From DATKKG01 sp035543015 (GTDB taxonomy: Archaea; Thermoproteota; Nitrososphaeria; Conexivisphaerales; DTJL01): DNA of 30,537 nucleotides. Below the pieces are notes generated by a model. The model worked only from the letters and a program-made list of their open reading frames with translations. It ran no database searches and was not told the DNA's origin. A program made the translations under genes and the position numbers. The stretch is taken from NCBI GenBank assembly GCA_035543015.1, contig DATKKG010000037.1, positions 1-30,537 of the forward strand. The letters are read 5' to 3'. Of the stretch, positions 23,110-30,537 are shown piece by piece. Positions within the stretch are counted from its first letter, which is position 1. Each line of letters starts with the position of its first letter.

Positions 23110-24428
23110 CCATGGGACAGGAGCAGAAGAACCCCCTAGGGGAGAAGCTGGCCGACGCCGCCTGCAAGGCCGCGATACCGGGCCAGCCGGAAGGGGAGGC
23201 ACTCGCCGAGATCTGGTCGGAGGGCCTCCAGGTCAAGCCTAGAAGCGGAAGCACGGTGTTCCTCCCCTACACGGAGATGAGCAGGGCTGACTCGGCCAAC
23301 TTCGGCATCCACGTCATCTACCCGACGGGGGCGATCTTCCTTTCCATGCTCGGGGCGAAGTACGACCAGTTCTACCTGAGGCTGACTGATGCGTGGGGGG
23401 ACGCCCTGGCCAGGGCGATGCTCATGAGCGACGACAAGGTCCTGTACGAAGCGCGGGCCACCTACATCAACGTGCGGCCTGACGGCTCCCAGAGCTTCGG
23501 CCCCTGCAGGGCGCGCATCCAGCCATCCGGCCTCGTCGTGCTCCCGGTCGAGAGCCCGCCCGTCAAGCTGAACTTCGTCAGGGTCCCGTCGCTCCAGGCC
23601 CAGGGCTTCAGGATAAACGTCGAGACATCGGACAGGGGGGTCTTCGAGCTCCTGAGGATGGGTGCCTCCTACCAGTTCTTCGCCGAGAAGCTCATAGGGG
23701 CGAAGAGGGATTTCGAGAGCGAGTCCTTCCAGGCCCTGTCCGAATTCAGCCCTGGGATAGGATTCGACCGCATACTTGAGATGGCCAGGCTCATGGCCGA
23801 GGGGAGGGCTGTCGGCAGGAAAGTGGTGCAGGCGAAGAGCTTCGACTTCTGGCTGACCCTGGTCAGGCTGGTGAAGGAGTCGCCTCTGGCCGCCCCGTTC
23901 ACCCACCTGCAATCGCTTGCAGACGATGAGCTGACCTCCATCGGCTTCAAGAAGACCCTGAGGGGCAACTACGTCTGGTTCATGATGGCCATACCCGGCT
24001 CCGTGGAGAAGGGAGGGAACTCGGTCGCCATGGAGGTGACCTCCGAGGGCGGCCATGCGACCTACCTCTTCAGGGTGTTGCCGAGGGCCAAGTTCCCAGG
24101 CAGCTCTCCGGAGGACTTCAGGGAGGCCGCCTCTGAAACCCTCAGGGCCACAAACGAAGCGATGATAACCACCGGGTTCAGGAGGGAGCCCATCTACCTC
24201 GACGAGGCGAAGCTCAGCACGCCTGCCTACAGGAAGTACCTCTACGCCTCCAGGAACCTGCCGGAGCTTGTCCTCCTGAGGGACAGGTTCTACGCCCGCA
24301 TCATCCACACGACCCCGGAAAGCTGGACGGCTGACCTCAGTGAAGCCCTCCTCTTCAACGTGTCCGCCGTGGACGATGGGGCCAAATGGGGGAAGTCGCA
24401 GGCGGAAGCGGAGTCCCCACCGGAGTAG
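23106..24428 (+). CDS. Conserved-looking 440-residue protein, possible PH-like N-terminal domain
   Basis: Begins at GTG 23106, overlapping the coiled-coil stop (GTGA), or at ATG 23112. Residues 40-140 have the strand-rich layout of a PH/GRAM-like domain: VFLPYTEMSRADSANFGIHV, a short hairpin, GAIFLSMLGAKYDQFYLRL, then a terminal helix. The middle and C-terminal parts (about 200-420) mix helices and strands, with no cysteine motif, nucleotide loop or catalytic signature I can name. There is no signal peptide or clear membrane helix. The long GC-rich frame with strong third-position GC is clearly coding. Its tight linkage to the zinc-ribbon and coiled-coil genes suggests a complex, perhaps at the membrane surface. 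Confidence 0.8.
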   Translation: MTMGQEQKNPLGEKLADAACKAAIPGQPEGEALAEIWSEGLQVKPRSGSTVFLPYTEMSRADSANFGIHVIYPTGAIFLSMLGAKYDQFYLRLTDAWGDALARAMLMSDDKVLYEARATYINVRPDGSQSFGPCRARIQPSGLVVLPVESPPVKLNFVRVPSLQAQGFRINVETSDRGVFELLRMGASYQFFAEKLIGAKRDFESESFQALSEFSPGIGFDRILEMARLMAEGRAVGRKVVQAKSFDFWLTLVRLVKESPLAAPFTHLQSLADDELTSIGFKKTLRGNYVWFMMAIPGSVEKGGNSVAMEVTSEGGHATYLFRVLPRAKFPGSSPEDFREAASETLRATNEAMITTGFRREPIYLDEAKLSTPAYRKYLYASRNLPELVLLRDRFYARIIHTTPESWTADLSEALLFNVSAVDDGAKWGKSQAEAESPPE

Positions 24429-24482
24429 AAGGATTCCCCAAATCTTATCTGAAGGCATGCCCTCCGAACTGCCGGTCCGAAG

Positions 24483-25103
24483 TTGGAGTTCCAAGAAGCA
24501 GTGCTCAGACGGAGGATGGTCAGACATTTCTCGGAAGAGGAAGTCAGCAGCGAGGACATCTCAGCCATACTGGGGCTGGCCCTCCATGCCCCGAGCGCCG
24601 GATTCAGCCAGGGGTCATGCTATATTGTCGTGCGGGACGCAGCGACGAGGAGGAAGCTGGCCGAAGCACAGGGCGAAGAGGGCTACGTCCAGGGAGGCTT
24701 CGACCCCTTCATCTCAGGCGCGCCGGTGGTGCTCGTCCCCTGCGTGAGCGAGAAGATGTACCACGACAGGTACCGCGAGCCCGACAAGCTGGACGACGGC
24801 AAGGAGATCGACTGGCCGGTCCCCTACTGGTACTTCGACATCGGGGCCGGATGCATGATCATACTGCTCGCCGCGGTGGACAGGGGGCTGGCCGCCGCCT
24901 TTGCCGGGACCCCGGACCCCGCCGCCGTGAGAGGCATACTGGGCATACCGGACCACTTCCATCCGGTGGGGACCATCTCCCTTGGGCACCCGCTGCCTGA
25001 CAAGAGGTCCCCGTCACTGAAGAGGGGAAGGAAGCCGGTCAGCTCTCAGGTCTACTTCGAGGCCTTCGGCAGGCCGGACGAAGGAAAGCCCGGCCGGCGA
25101 TAG
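24483..25103 (+). CDS. Nitroreductase-family flavoprotein
   Basis: Predicted FMN- or deazaflavin-using oxidoreductase of 206 residues. The N-terminal FMN phosphate motif is present (AVLRRRMVRHFSEEEV, Arg9-Arg11), followed by LALHAPSAGFSQG, the substrate/flavin loop, and WYFDIGAGCMIILLAA, the dimer-helix region. GIPDHFHPVGTISLGHPLP is the characteristic C-terminal strand. The RRRMVR form resembles the actinobacterial and archaeal members rather than the enteric NfsB type. Starts at TTG 24483, with a TATA-like ATCTTATC near 24441. Transcribed alone; substrate unknown. Confidence 0.9.
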   Translation: MEFQEAVLRRRMVRHFSEEEVSSEDISAILGLALHAPSAGFSQGSCYIVVRDAATRRKLAEAQGEEGYVQGGFDPFISGAPVVLVPCVSEKMYHDRYREPDKLDDGKEIDWPVPYWYFDIGAGCMIILLAAVDRGLAAAFAGTPDPAAVRGILGIPDHFHPVGTISLGHPLPDKRSPSLKRGRKPVSSQVYFEAFGRPDEGKPGRR

Positions 25104-25105
25104 GG

Positions 25106-25366
25106 CTACCTCTTCCGGCCGGCGAGCGGTGCCAGGACCATGGCCGCCAGGATGGACCAGAAGAGCAGGTCAACGACGACCCCGGAGGGTACCAGGGTCA
25201 TGGTAGCCCCTGGGTAGACCGGCGCCGCGAGCACAGGAGCGGGAGCCCCCCGCTGCTGGACCCCCGCCACCGGGATCAGCATCGGCGTGGGGAGGTAGGA
25301 CAGGAGGAGCGTCATGGCGACCCCCACCGAAGCCGATGCGGCCCAGACCAGCTTGCTGAACTTCAT
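25106..25366 (-). CDS. Small two-helix membrane protein, function unknown
   Basis: An 86-residue product with an N-terminal hydrophobic helix (about 5-25, which could be a signal peptide), a Pro/Ala-rich external loop (26-58) and a second helix (62-80) ending in GRKR, a cytoplasmic basic stop. Start ATG 25366; the minus-strand element CTGAAATACT at 25391-25400 gives leaderless spacing. The stop lies only 3 bases from the convergent nitroreductase stop. It is divergent from the ATP synthase operon. No family recognised. Confidence 0.55.
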   Translation of the reverse strand: MKFSKLVWAASASVGVAMTLLLSYLPTPMLIPVAGVQQRGAPAPVLAAPVYPGATMTLVPSGVVVDLLFWSILAAMVLAPLAGRKR

Positions 25367-25460
25367 CTCCGATACTGCCGAGCCCTGAGAAGTATTTCAG
25401 AGTGCCGGAAGATGGCGGCGCCGTCCCCGCGGGCTGGCGGTCCGGCCACCTGCACGTAAA

Positions 25461-25470
25461 TACTTAAATC
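25461..25470 (+). promoter_or_regulatory. TATA box of the ATP synthase operon
   Basis: TACTTAAATC, centred at 25466, lies 28 bases ahead of the ATG at 25494. This predicts a leaderless transcript beginning at atpF and marks the 5' end of the operon, so no ATPase gene upstream belongs to it. Confidence 0.7.
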
Positions 25471-25493
25471 GGCTACGGTATGGAATCGAGCCA

Positions 25494-25790
25494 ATGAAGG
25501 TCGTCGCCGTAGGGAAGCGACCGTTCGTCACCGCCTTCCGTTTGGTCGGCGTGGGGGGCGTCGAAGTGGACAGCTCGGCCGAAATGCTCTCGGAGGTCGA
25601 CAAGCTCTTCAGGACCGAGGGCATCGGGCTCGTCCTCCTGGGTTCCGACCTGTCGGCCGACATAAGGATGAAGCTGGCCGAGTACAGGAAGAAGAGGGCC
25701 GTACCCCTGATCTACGAAATCGTGACGCCAGGGGCCAAGGCCGGGGAAACCGAATACAGCAAAGTTCTTAGAGCCATGCTTGGGGTGTAG
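25494..25790 (+). CDS. atpF: A-type ATP synthase subunit F
   Basis: Central-stalk subunit of the archaeal A/V-type ATP synthase, coupling rotation to catalysis. At 98 residues the length is typical. It begins MKVVAVGKRPFVTAFRLVGV, then GIGLVLLGSDLSADI (the Rossmann-like strand and helix) and AVPLIYEI with a C-terminal helix. The name follows the archaeal convention; it is not the bacterial b subunit. It is first in the operon, and its TAG shares one base with the start of atpE. Confidence 0.92.
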   Translation: MKVVAVGKRPFVTAFRLVGVGGVEVDSSAEMLSEVDKLFRTEGIGLVLLGSDLSADIRMKLAEYRKKRAVPLIYEIVTPGAKAGETEYSKVLRAMLGV

Positions 25791-26416
25791 TGTGTAAATT
25801 GCCGAGCAAGGAGATAGAAGCCACAGTGGGCAAGGTCCTTACAGAGGAATCGGCCTCCATAAAGGCCCTCCTCGACGAAGCGCTGGCGTCATCTCTCAGG
25901 GTAATCGACGACTTCGAGCAGAGGGCATCCGAAAGGTACATGGAGTCCATGCTTGACGGTAGGAAGCAGGCGGAGAACGTCAAGCGCAAGGTCCTCGGCT
26001 CCGCGGAGCTGCAGGCCAGGAACGCCCAGCTGTCGGCTTTCGAGAGCTTCTTCGAAGGTATCGTGATCGAAGCCCTCGCGGCCATCAAGGCCGTCCCCAG
26101 GGAGGCCCGCTACGAGAAGGCCCTTGTGAGGCTCCTGAACGAAAGCCTGGTGGAGCTTGACCGTGGAGATTACACTCTATCCTGCCCCGAGGCGGACAGG
26201 GCGGCGCTTGCGGGCGCCGTCAAGAGCGTGGTGAAGGACTTCCCGGGCTTCAATCTGACCATCTCGAAGAAACCCATCGAGGGAGCCGGCGGCTTCGTGG
26301 TCGTGAGCCGCGACGGCAGCGTCGAATACAACAGCACCTTCGAGGCCAGGCTCGAGAGGATGAAGCCCAGCATAAGGAAAAGGGTTTATGAGCGGTTCTT
26401 CAAGGAGATTAGGTAG
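25790..26416 (+). CDS. atpE: A-type ATP synthase subunit E (peripheral stalk)
   Basis: Peripheral-stalk subunit that holds the A3B3 head against the membrane part. The 208 residues start with a long charged helix (about 5-100, with AENVKRKVLGSAELQARNAQL), followed by the mixed alpha/beta head region (KALVRLLNESLVEL, GAGGFVVVSRDGSVEYNSTFEARLER). The GAGG...S.DG..E..NTFE-like motif identifies the family. Start GTG 25790; a TTG at 25799 is possible. Its partner stalk subunit H/G is not found upstream. Confidence 0.92.
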   Translation: MCKLPSKEIEATVGKVLTEESASIKALLDEALASSLRVIDDFEQRASERYMESMLDGRKQAENVKRKVLGSAELQARNAQLSAFESFFEGIVIEALAAIKAVPREARYEKALVRLLNESLVELDRGDYTLSCPEADRAALAGAVKSVVKDFPGFNLTISKKPIEGAGGFVVVSRDGSVEYNSTFEARLERMKPSIRKRVYERFFKEIR

Positions 26417-26418
26417 AT

Positions 26419-28203
26419 TTGGCGGCCAAAGGTAAGATAGTCTGGATCAGCGGCCCCGCGGTGAAGGCCGACGGAATGTCGGACATCAAGATGGCCGAGA
26501 CGGTCAGCGTCGGTGAGGACAAGCTTGTAGGCGAAGTCATCAAGGTCACTGGCGACGTCGCGTTCGTCCAGGTGTACGAATCCACCAGCGGCCTCCATCC
26601 AGGCGAGCCGGTCATCGGCACCGGAATGCCCCTTTCGGTCACGCTCGGCCCAGGCATCATGAGCCAGATCTACGACGGCCTCCAGAGGCCGCTGCCCGAG
26701 CTGGCGAAGGCCTCCGGATCCTACATCAGGAGGGGAGTCGACGCCTTCCCGCTGTCCAAGGGCACGAAGTGGCACTTCATGCCGAAGGCCAAGGTGGGCT
26801 CTGAGGTCGAGCCCGGCACGATCCTCGGGACCATAGCGGAGACCTCCACGATCGAGAACCGGGTGATGGTGCCCCCGACCGTCGCAGGAGGGACACTCCA
26901 GAGCCTGGAGCCCGAGGGCGACTACGACATCGAGCATGAGATCGCAACAGTCGGCAACGGGACCAAGACGCCCGTCAAGCTCTATCACTACTGGCCGGTC
27001 AGGAGGCCCAGGCCGTACAAGCTCCGTCTTGAGCCGGAGATTCCGCTCGTCACGGGCCAGAGGGTCATAGACACCTTCTTCCCGCTCGCAAAGGGCGGAG
27101 CGGCCGCCATCCCCGGAGGCTTCGGGACGGGCAAGACCGTCATGCTCCACCAGATCGCTTCGTGGGCCGACACCAAGGCGGTCGTCTACGTTGGCTGCGG
27201 AGAGAGGGGCAACGAGATGACGGAAGTGCTCAAGGAGTTCCCCCAGCTCATCGATCCCTATTCAGGGAAGCCCCTGATGCAGAGGACGGTCCTGGTCGCC
27301 AACACCAGCAACATGCCGGTGGCCGCCCGGGAGGCGAGCATCTACACTGGCGTCACTCTCGCAGAGTACTATAGGGACATGGGCTACGACGTGGTCATGC
27401 TAGCGGATTCCACCAGCAGGTGGGCGGAGGCTCTGAGGGAGATAAGCGGCAGGCTGGAAGAGATGCCTGCGGAGGAGGGATATCCCTCGTACCTGGCTTC
27501 GAGACTGGCCGAGTTCTACGAACGAGCTGGCCGTGTAAACACCCTTGGCACTCCCGCCAGGTCTGGCTCCATCAGCTTGGTCGGGGCAGTCTCGCCCAGC
27601 GGGGGGGATTTCACGGAGCCTGTGACAACGGCCACCATGAGGTTCATCAGGACCTTCTGGGGGCTGGACACCAAGCTGGCCTATTCTCGGCACTATCCGG
27701 CCATCAACTGGATGACCAGCTATTCCGGCTTCCTGGACAAGGTGGCTCCGTGGTGGAGCGCCAACGTCGACAAGGACTGGTACGAGCTCAGGCTTGAGGC
27801 CTACCAGGTGCTCCAGAGGGAGGACACGCTCAAGGAGATAGTTCGCCTCCTGGGCCCGGAGGTCCTTCCGGACGAAGAGAAGCTGATCCTCGACGTCGCG
27901 AGGATAACCAAGGTGGGTTTCCTCCAGCAGACCGCTTACGACCCCATCGACAGCTACACCAGCCCCAAGAGGCAGGTGGCTCTGCTGAGGCTCATCTTGA
28001 CCTTCTACAAGTCGGCGGGCGCCGCGCTCAAGGAGGGCGTGCCGCTTCAGTCCATTAGGGCTATGTCAGTGATCTCCAAGATCATGAGAGCCAGGTTCGA
28101 GATCAAGGACGACGAGCTCTACAAGATCGACGACCTCACCAACGAGATGTCGGCGGCCTTCAAGGCCCTTCAGCCACAGGGAGTGACACAGGTTGCAGCC
28201 TAA
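26419..28203 (+). CDS. atpA: A-type ATP synthase catalytic subunit A
   Basis: Catalytic subunit that makes or hydrolyses ATP. At 594 residues it has the typical length with the archaeal/V-type bulge domain (about 115-185) and no intein. The P-loop is GGFGTGKT at 233-240 with Lys239 and Thr240; the catalytic glutamate is Glu262 in CGERGNEM. DVVMLADSTSRWAEALREIS is the Walker B region and PARSGSISLVGAVSPSGGD the arginine-side segment. It starts at TTG 26419, 2 bases after the atpE stop, and overlaps atpB by 11 bases. Confidence 0.97.
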   Translation: MAAKGKIVWISGPAVKADGMSDIKMAETVSVGEDKLVGEVIKVTGDVAFVQVYESTSGLHPGEPVIGTGMPLSVTLGPGIMSQIYDGLQRPLPELAKASGSYIRRGVDAFPLSKGTKWHFMPKAKVGSEVEPGTILGTIAETSTIENRVMVPPTVAGGTLQSLEPEGDYDIEHEIATVGNGTKTPVKLYHYWPVRRPRPYKLRLEPEIPLVTGQRVIDTFFPLAKGGAAAIPGGFGTGKTVMLHQIASWADTKAVVYVGCGERGNEMTEVLKEFPQLIDPYSGKPLMQRTVLVANTSNMPVAAREASIYTGVTLAEYYRDMGYDVVMLADSTSRWAEALREISGRLEEMPAEEGYPSYLASRLAEFYERAGRVNTLGTPARSGSISLVGAVSPSGGDFTEPVTTATMRFIRTFWGLDTKLAYSRHYPAINWMTSYSGFLDKVAPWWSANVDKDWYELRLEAYQVLQREDTLKEIVRLLGPEVLPDEEKLILDVARITKVGFLQQTAYDPIDSYTSPKRQVALLRLILTFYKSAGAALKEGVPLQSIRAMSVISKIMRARFEIKDDELYKIDDLTNEMSAAFKALQPQGVTQVAA

Positions 28204-29590
28204 GAGAAGCGGCGGCGTCGAGTACTCCAGGGTGGCCGAGCTCAGGGGCCCGCTCCTGATCGTCGAAGGGGTCGGGCAGGTCTCCTACGACGAGCTGGTC
28301 GAAGTCGAATTCGGCCAGGGCGCCAAGAGGCTGGGCAGGGTCCTCGAGGTAGGCGGCGGCCGGGCCGTGATTCAGGTCTTCGCCGGCACCTCCGGAATAT
28401 CCACAAGCGGCACGTCCGTCAAGTTCCTTGGGAAGCCGATGGAGATGCCCGTCTCACTGGAGCTTCTCGGTAGGGTCTTCGACGGTCTCGGCCGGCCTCT
28501 GGACGGCCTTCCTCCGCCGCTGGGCGAGGAGTTCCGCGACGTCAACGGCTCGCCCATGAACCCCTACATGAGGGACTACCCGACGGACTTCATCCAGACC
28601 GGCGTTTCGGTCATAGACGGGATGCTCACCCTGGTCAGGGGACAGAAGCTGCCCATCTTCTCAGGTGCGGGCCTCCCCCATAACCTCCTGGCTGCCCAGA
28701 TCGCCCGCCAGGCTTCCGTGAAGGGAGGCGGCCAAGACTTCGCAGTGGTCTTCGCGGCCATCGGCGTGCAGAACGACGAGGCTTCCTTCTTCAGGAAGGC
28801 CCTCGAGGAGACGGGGGCCCTGAAGAGGAGCGTCCTCTTCCTCAACCTCGCCAACGACCCCGCCATCGAAAGGATCATCACCCCCAAGGTCGCCTTGACC
28901 GCGGCGGAGTACCTGGCCTTCACGGCCAACCTGCACGTCCTGGTCATACTCACAGACATGACGAACTACGCCGAAGCCCTCAGGGAGATCAGCGCAGCAA
29001 GGGAGGAGGTCCCCGGAAGGAAGGGCTATCCGGGCTACCTTTACACGGACCTGGCCAGCAACTTTGAGAGGGCCGGCAGGATCAAGGGCAAGACGGGAAG
29101 CATCACTCAGCTGCCCATCCTCAGCATGCCGAGCGACGACATCACGCACCCCATCCCCGATCTCACCGGCTACATCACGGAAGGCCAGGTGGTGCTGGAC
29201 AGGGAGCTCTTCAGGCAGGGCATATACCCGCCCGTCCAGGTGCTCTCGAGCCTCAGCAGGCTCATGAAGGACGGCATCGGCGAAGGCAAGACCCGTCCCG
29301 ACCACGCGGAGGTCAGCAACCAGCTCTACGACTCCTACTCGAGGGCGCAGGAGCTGAGGGCCCTGGTGGGCATCGTGGGCAGGGGCGGCCTTGCACAGGT
29401 GGACCTGAGGTACCTGGACTTCGGAGACGCCTTCGAGAAGAAGTTCCTCATGCAGCGATACGACGAGTCCAGGACCCTCGACGAGACCATGGCCATAGCG
29501 TGGAACGAGATCCTCGCCATACTCCCTGAGAGGGAGCTCACCAAGATCAAGACCGACAACATAGCGAAGTTCTACAAGGAGAAGCAGTAG
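28193..29590 (+). CDS. atpB: A-type ATP synthase regulatory subunit B
   Basis: Non-catalytic partner of subunit A in the hexameric head. The 465 residues have normal length. The P-loop position is replaced by IFSGAGLPHNLLAAQI, as expected for subunit B. Other landmarks are FDGLGRPLDG, VILTDMTNYAEALREIS, YPGYLYTDLASNFERAGRI and MPSDDITHPIPDLTGYITEGQ. Start TTG 28193 lies inside atpA, so the two are translationally coupled. The 28661-29677 antisense frame is a GC-driven shadow. Confidence 0.97.
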   Translation: MQPKRSGGVEYSRVAELRGPLLIVEGVGQVSYDELVEVEFGQGAKRLGRVLEVGGGRAVIQVFAGTSGISTSGTSVKFLGKPMEMPVSLELLGRVFDGLGRPLDGLPPPLGEEFRDVNGSPMNPYMRDYPTDFIQTGVSVIDGMLTLVRGQKLPIFSGAGLPHNLLAAQIARQASVKGGGQDFAVVFAAIGVQNDEASFFRKALEETGALKRSVLFLNLANDPAIERIITPKVALTAAEYLAFTANLHVLVILTDMTNYAEALREISAAREEVPGRKGYPGYLYTDLASNFERAGRIKGKTGSITQLPILSMPSDDITHPIPDLTGYITEGQVVLDRELFRQGIYPPVQVLSSLSRLMKDGIGEGKTRPDHAEVSNQLYDSYSRAQELRALVGIVGRGGLAQVDLRYLDFGDAFEKKFLMQRYDESRTLDETMAIAWNEILAILPERELTKIKTDNIAKFYKEKQ

Positions 29591-29596
29591 GGGCAG

Positions 29597-30232
29597 ATGT
29601 CGAGCCAGAAGATCCTGCCCACGAAGCTGGAGCTCATCAGGCTGAGGCGCTCCGTGGTCGTGGCCAAGAAGATTCACAAGATCCTCGACGACAAGCGCGA
29701 AGTGCTGCTCAAGAAGCTGAACGAGTACATGGACGAAGCGGCCAAGGCCAGCAAGAGCCTCAACGTTTCGGTGCTCAAGGGGTACGACTTCCTCTACGAG
29801 GCGTACCTCGAGATGGGCTCCATGCGGCTGGAGGCCACCGCCAAGGCCGCACCTCCCGCCGCCGAAGTCACCGTCAACGTCAAGAGGATCGTGGATGTTG
29901 ACGTGCCCTCCCTGACGCTCAACTTCAAGGAGGTCCTCCGCCCGTACGGGTTCGAAGACACCTCCTATTCCCTCGACCAGGCCTACTCCTACCTCTCCTC
30001 GCTGCTCCCAGGCATACTGAAGGCCGCGGAGATGGAGAACGTCATCTTCCGCCTTGTGAGCGAGATCGAGCGCACGCAGAGGACCCTCAACGCGCTGGAG
30101 TTCATCATCATCCCCCAGTACGAGTCCCAGATCAGGTTCATCGCTTCCACGCTCGAGGAGCGCGACAGGGAGGAGTTTGTAAGGCTTAAGAGCGTCAAGA
30201 GGGTGCTGGAAAGGCGGAGGGTTCCAGCTTGA
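29597..30232 (+). CDS. atpD: A-type ATP synthase subunit D (central stalk)
   Basis: Rotor axle subunit, a long antiparallel coiled coil that turns inside the A3B3 head. The 211 residues begin ILPTKLELIRLRRSVVVAKKIHKILDDKR and end with a long helix (about 150-205, RLVSEIERTQRTLNALEFI) typical of the family. Start ATG 29597 with AGGGGC just ahead, 6 bases after atpB. Its TGA overlaps the TTG of the following small gene. Confidence 0.95.
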   Translation: MSSQKILPTKLELIRLRRSVVVAKKIHKILDDKREVLLKKLNEYMDEAAKASKSLNVSVLKGYDFLYEAYLEMGSMRLEATAKAAPPAAEVTVNVKRIVDVDVPSLTLNFKEVLRPYGFEDTSYSLDQAYSYLSSLLPGILKAAEMENVIFRLVSEIERTQRTLNALEFIIIPQYESQIRFIASTLEERDREEFVRLKSVKRVLERRRVPA

Positions 30233-30402
30233 CCTCGGAAGCAGACGAGATCGCAGAGGAGCGCAGGAGGGCCAAGGAGCTGAAGGCCTTCACCGAGGCC
30301 CGGGAGAGGCTCAAGGCAAAGGCAAGCGAGTTCAGGGCGGAAGCAGAAGGTCAGCTGTCGGAGCTCAAGAAGCGCACGGTGGACGGCTTCAAGGACCTGT
30401 AG
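30229..30402 (+). CDS. 57-residue coiled-coil protein, possible stalk subunit
   Basis: A short frame starting at TTG 30229, sharing TTGA with the atpD stop, and ending at TAG 30400-30402. The product is one charged helix with no hydrophobic core segment: AEERRRAKELKAFTEAR, LKAKASEFRAEAEGQLSEL, ending TVDGFKDL. Its place directly after atpD and its alternating Glu/Lys/Arg/Ala pattern recall the peripheral-stalk G/H subunits, which pair with subunit E, though those are usually about 100 residues. Assignment as an ATPase subunit is inference. Confidence 0.6.
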   Translation: MTSEADEIAEERRRAKELKAFTEARERLKAKASEFRAEAEGQLSELKKRTVDGFKDL

Positions 30403-30537
30403 ACGTCAGCGAAGACGATCAGACAAGGCTCGTCATCGTCAGATGTGAGCTCGATCGGCTCGCCCTCGTCACCTTCCTGGCCCGGGCGACGTAGTTCAGG
30501 GCCAGATCCCCAGAACGCTGGAAGCCGTAGGGTCCAC
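30403..30537 (+). other. Possible broken start of the next ATPase gene (subunit I?)
   Basis: Read from 30402 in one frame the DNA gives VSEDDQTRLVIVRCELDRLALVTFLARA and then a stop at the TAG in ACGTAGTTC. The next frame continues DVVQGQIPRTLEAVGS to the window edge. This looks loosely like the N-terminus of subunit I (a small basic strand, then a helix), with a one-base frame change near 30490. No standard start codon is in frame. The match is weak. Confidence 0.25.

Noticed and set aside
23136..24527. 463-codon open frame opposite the 440-residue protein gene
   Set aside because: Antisense GC shadow, rich in Arg, Gly and His; the plus-strand frame has operon spacing and sensible composition.
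28661..29677. 338-codon open frame opposite atpB
   Set aside because: atpB is unmistakable here, so the antisense frame is a shadow.
1..30537. tRNA, rRNA, CRISPR arrays, transposase genes and inverted terminal repeats
   Set aside because: I looked for T-loop signatures, regularly spaced repeats and transposase motifs and recognised none.

Overview
This is an archaeal chromosome segment of about 60% GC. The evidence is the eukaryote-like ribosomal proteins eL24, eS28 and eL8/L7Ae, an archaeal mevalonate/isopentenyl-phosphate-kinase lipid cluster, a V/A-type ATP synthase operon, TATA-box promoters with leaderless or short-leader starts, and heavy use of TTG and GTG starts. The gene order rps2-memo-mvk-ipk-fni-idsA-gltX, the winged-helix adenylate cyclase and the FTETGLP-type surface domains fit a Nitrososphaeria/Thermoproteota-like soil or sediment lineage. 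That placement is inference. No rRNA, tRNA or CRISPR array was recognised.

Layout. Positions 1-900 hold the tail of a zinc-ribbon protein and a small two-helix membrane protein. Positions 909-2209 (minus) are rpl7ae-rps28e-rpl24e-ndk. Positions 2284-9347 (minus) are a tightly packed operon rps2-memo-mvk-ipk-fni-idsA-gltX, linking translation to isoprenoid lipid synthesis. Its idsA gene appears to start at a CTG codon overlapping the fni stop. A TATA box immediately next to a 28-bp palindrome drives this operon.

Positions 9350-16660 are an accessory stretch with looser, more AT-rich DNA. It holds a pair of small secreted/anchored paralogues (one broken by one extra base), another small secreted protein, a very large modular S53 (kumamolisin-like) peptidase with a frameshift in its propeptide, and a small membrane protein. 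Two copies of a 34-bp palindromic repeat lie in the same orientation at 9370-9403 and 16103-16136, so they nearly bracket the accessory genes.

Positions 16670-22023 hold a rhomboid protease, a double-CDGSH iron-sulfur protein, an operon pairing a bactofilin-like beta-solenoid with a winged-helix adenylate cyclase, and a multi-helix membrane protein fused to a Rieske domain. Positions 22103-24428 form a three-gene unit (zinc-ribbon protein, short coiled coil, unknown 440-aa protein with a possible PH-like start), followed by a nitroreductase and a small membrane protein.

Positions 25494-30402 are a leaderless ATP synthase operon in the order F-E-A-B-D, followed by a 57-residue coiled-coil gene. 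Subunits C, I and K are not seen in the window; a damaged start of the next gene may lie at the right edge.
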